Shown here: in pieces, positions 62,801 through 64,000 of the stretch | Layout: every line of letters begins with the position of its first letter | How positions within the stretch are numbered: the first letter of the stretch is position 1 | Origin: Flavobacterium microcysteis | GTDB taxonomy: Bacteria > Bacteroidota > Bacteroidia > Flavobacteriales > Flavobacteriaceae | Reading direction: 5' to 3' | Assembly (NCBI RefSeq): GCF_006385255.1 | Contig: NZ_VFJE01000051.1 | Coordinates: forward strand, 62,001-126,000 | DNA: 64,000 nucleotides | Position numbers and translations under genes: made by a program | Notes under the pieces: generated by a model | Databases searched by the model: none | What the model saw: the letters and a program-made list of their open reading frames with translations, nothing else | Told to the model about the DNA's origin: nothing

Positions 62801-63113
62801 CAGCTTGTGCCATGTTAGTGTCCTCATAATAGGTCACTTTCATCAATGTCAATCCTTGTATGTTTTTAGTTTCAATCGACTTGACACCATTGGCAAAAAG
62901 CATGACGTTGACATAGTTTTTTGCAAAATAGGATTCCATCTGGTTTGGAGTATAACCTCCAAAAGGGTGGGCCAGATAAATTACCGGAAGGTTCATCTTT
63001 GGCAAGATGTCTACTTTTACATCACGGACGGCACCAATACCGAAGAAGAATAGTCCGGCTACGAGTACCAATATGGAGATAGGTTTGCGAAGTGCAAAAC
63101 GTATTAAATTCAT
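59829..63113 (-). CDS. RND-family inner-membrane efflux pump (HAE1/CusA-like)
   Basis: A 1094-residue RND transporter with an N-terminal TM1 (FALRKPISILVLVAGLFFFG), two large periplasmic domains and two groups of membrane helices (about residues 335-480 and 860-1070). Long cytoplasmic loop between TM6 and TM7 (about 490-560) carries DFNNDGKISRFE (533-544), a perfect EF-hand-type loop. Typical RND signatures, LSGLALAIGILVDESTVTIENI in the first half and MGIIMSVGVSIANAVLLVT in the second, are clear. It lies between the TolC-like gene (13 bases upstream) and the adaptor. Substrate could be drugs, metals or lipids. Confidence 0.94.
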   Translation of the reverse strand: MNLIRFALRKPISILVLVAGLFFFGIGAVRDVKVDILPKMNLPVIYLAHPFGGYTPNQMESYFAKNYVNVMLFANGVKSIETKNIQGLTLMKVTYYEDTNMAQAAAELSALSNRIQAAFPPGSQPPFIIRFDASSLPVGQLVLSSKTRSNNELQDLANVYVRASFTSIPGLLSPPPFGGSPRTIEINVDPDMLRSHNLTPDQIVDAIRINNQTAPSGNVRIGDQNYITPTNNTIKEIKDFEKIPLFKGGIQNLYLGDVATVKDGADITAGYALVNGKRSVYVSIAKAGDASTWDVVQKLKADLPKIQSTLPEDVKLSYEFDQSVYVINSVKSLVTEGIIGAVLTGLMVLLFLGDRRAAIIVILTIPISIISGVLFLKLFGQTINLMSLSGLALAIGILVDESTVTIENIHQHLDMGKPKALAIWDACKEIALPKLLILLCILAVFAPAFTMKGIPGALFLPLALAIGFSMIISFLLSQTFVPVMANWLMKSHPKQKHGPEITDDEAEFIASGLTPESEEDTFNQKKVLVERNDFNNDGKISRFERFRNRFMRMLERLFPLRKPVTLFYLFGITGLAILLINVIGQDVFPKVNSSQFQMRLRAADGTRLERTEEKAQKALKELENMVGKEHLAISSIYVGQHPSLFSVSPIYLFTAGPHEAVFQIGLKDYHADMDEFKDSFRKRIKKILPDVKISFEPIELTDKVLSQGSPTPIEVRIAGKNKKLNEEYANKIIAKLNKISYFRDVQIAQPIKYPSLDINIDRTRAAQVGVDMNEISRSLIASTSSSRYTEKNTWIDEKAGLSYSVQVQVPLNKMKSVHDMGEIPLLKNSTRPVLSDVATITPSMTYGENDNLGAMPYISVTANIHQTDLGTASKDVQKTIASLGELPRGLFIEPIGLSKVLGETMSSLQTGLLVAIVVIFLMLSANFQSFRISLVILTTVPAVVLGSLLLLIITGSTLNLQSYMGIIMSVGVSIANAVLLVTNAEQLRKHNGDALLSAREAASLRLRPILMTSVAMIAGMLPMAIGHGEGGDQVSPLGRAVIGGLLFSTFTVLIILPLIFAWVQGKTSTQSVSLDPEDKESKHYISSLHPHNEK

Positions 63114-63125
63114 CAGTCGTAAAAA

Positions 63126-64000
63126 TTAAAATTCATTAATAAATAATTCAAAATCTCCTGTAGCAGCGGCTTTCATCAAAAGTGACTGCCATACGTTGGT
63201 ATAAATAATATCCCGGTCAATTTCGGCACGGTTTAGCGTATAAAGCGTTTGTGTCACATCAACAAGATTGGTCAGCCCGTTTTTATAGAGCGTTGTTTTT
63301 TGAAGATAGGCCTGTTCGGCAGCTTTTACTTGTTTTGGAGCTTCGACATAATTATCCATTGCATATTTAATCTTGGCATCGGCTGCATCAGATTGCGTTT
63401 TGAGTTGCTGGTCAATCACATTGTATTCTTCCTGCAACCCTTCAGATATCAGCTTTTGAGCACTTACTTTCTTGCTTGAGCGGGCTATGGACGTAAGATT
63501 CCAACTTACACCAACACCAAGAAGGTAGTTCTGACGATCTGGACTAACGCCATCGAAGTAATTACGGGTATACGAATTCTGGTCGACTGCATAATTCGAA
63601 TTGAATCCGGAAGCACGGGTCTGATACACACCAAAAAGGCTGAAAGTTGGATAATACTCTCTTTTGAATAGTTTGACTTGCTGTTTGCTGAAATCGATTC
63701 TGCTTTTATAGTATTGCAAGATAGGATTTAGCGTATCGTTTGCCGTTTCGAGTCCTAATATTGATTTTGGAATCTGTTTTACGAATGTGCTGTCAAGAAC
63801 AAAGTCTTTAATGTCAGTTCCCATTAGGGCAACCAGCTTATTATTCAAATCTTTAACCTGATCTTTTCCTTGGTTTAGCATAATCTTAGCCCGTGATACT
63901 TCAGCAGAAGCCAAAGTTGAATCTACGCCAGGAAGTAATCCGTTTTTTACTCGTGCAGCCGCTATTTTTTGGAAAACGATGGCACGGTCAAGATTTTTTT
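63126..64000 (-). CDS. TolC-family outer-membrane efflux protein (partial, 3' part)
   Basis: The minus-strand frame is open past the right edge, so the start is outside the window; the TTG at 63914 is internal. About 290 residues are seen. Long coiled-coil helices, LxxA-type repeats (SRAKIMLNQGKDQVKDLNNKLVALM, AADAKIKYAMDNYVEAPKQVKAAEQAYLQKTTLYKNGLTNLVDVTQTLYTLNRAEID) and the strand SLFGVYQTRASGFNSNYA are typical of TolC-type outer-membrane channels. First gene of the efflux operon, 12 bases before the RND pump. Confidence 0.92.
   Translation of the reverse strand, partial: KNLDRAIVFQKIAAARVKNGLLPGVDSTLASAEVSRAKIMLNQGKDQVKDLNNKLVALMGTDIKDFVLDSTFVKQIPKSILGLETANDTLNPILQYYKSRIDFSKQQVKLFKREYYPTFSLFGVYQTRASGFNSNYAVDQNSYTRNYFDGVSPDRQNYLLGVGVSWNLTSIARSSKKVSAQKLISEGLQEEYNVIDQQLKTQSDAADAKIKYAMDNYVEAPKQVKAAEQAYLQKTTLYKNGLTNLVDVTQTLYTLNRAEIDRDIIYTNVWQSLLMKAAATGDFELFINEF

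Noticed and set aside
1-64000. tRNA, rRNA, tmRNA or riboswitch
   Set aside because: Intergenic gaps were scanned by eye for cloverleaf arms and conserved motifs; none was convincing. Covariance search would be needed to exclude small RNAs.

Overview
The window is chromosomal DNA of a Bacteroidota bacterium, most likely a member of the Flavobacteriaceae close to Flavobacterium. Supporting evidence is the low GC content, the classical menaquinone pathway (menD, menB, menA and menC are all present), many Sec-type lipoproteins and outer-membrane barrels, lysine/alanine-rich histone-like protein, fused branched-chain E1 enzyme, and several copies of the Bacteroidota -7 promoter box TAnnTTTG. Species cannot be named from the sequence alone. 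No rRNA, tRNA, CRISPR array, transposase or integrase was recognised. Gene density is high and most gaps hold terminators, promoters or short repeats.

Layout. 1-13.9 kb: menaquinone biosynthesis (menD 3' part, menB, menA, menC) interleaved with an S1-domain protein, a DOPA-dioxygenase-like enzyme, a sterol-desaturase-like enzyme, PH-domain membrane proteins, a secreted papain-type peptidase and an MBL-fold hydrolase. 13.9-19.7 kb: acyl-CoA oxidase/dehydrogenase, TPR protein, NTF2-like protein, small lipoproteins and a luciferase-like monooxygenase. 19.9-27.3 kb: histone H1-like protein, GliT-like FAD disulfide oxidoreductase divergent from a Fur-family regulator, an SDR, two divergent Crp/Fnr regulators, a FAD monooxygenase and a secreted gluzincin.

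27.7-34.8 kb is the stand-out accessory locus. A strong Bacteroidota promoter precedes four tightly packed plus-strand genes: a 1365-residue protein of unknown function without signal peptide, a 113-residue minimal nucleotidyltransferase (start overlaps the previous stop), a 721-residue protein with central hydrophobic helices and a C-terminal C39/papain-like cysteine peptidase domain, and a 173-residue AT-rich orphan. The arrangement looks like a toxin/effector delivery locus with a possible immunity gene, or a multi-component system not described by any family I can name.

35-48.7 kb: housekeeping and envelope genes: fused E1 alpha/beta dehydrogenase, a catalytically degenerate M1-like peptidase fused to an outer-membrane barrel, LOG-family protein, uvrA, ClC channel, AcpH-like protein, glmM. 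48.8-55.6 kb: exported peptide deformylase, fabF-type synthase, thioesterase, and an SDR/TetR pair carrying two identical palindromic operators, followed by tandem SDR paralogs and an AraC regulator. 55.6-64 kb: response regulator, pirin, GNAT, Crp/Fnr, and a TolC-RND-adaptor efflux operon running off the right edge, whose RND pump carries an EF-hand-like loop in its central cytoplasmic segment.
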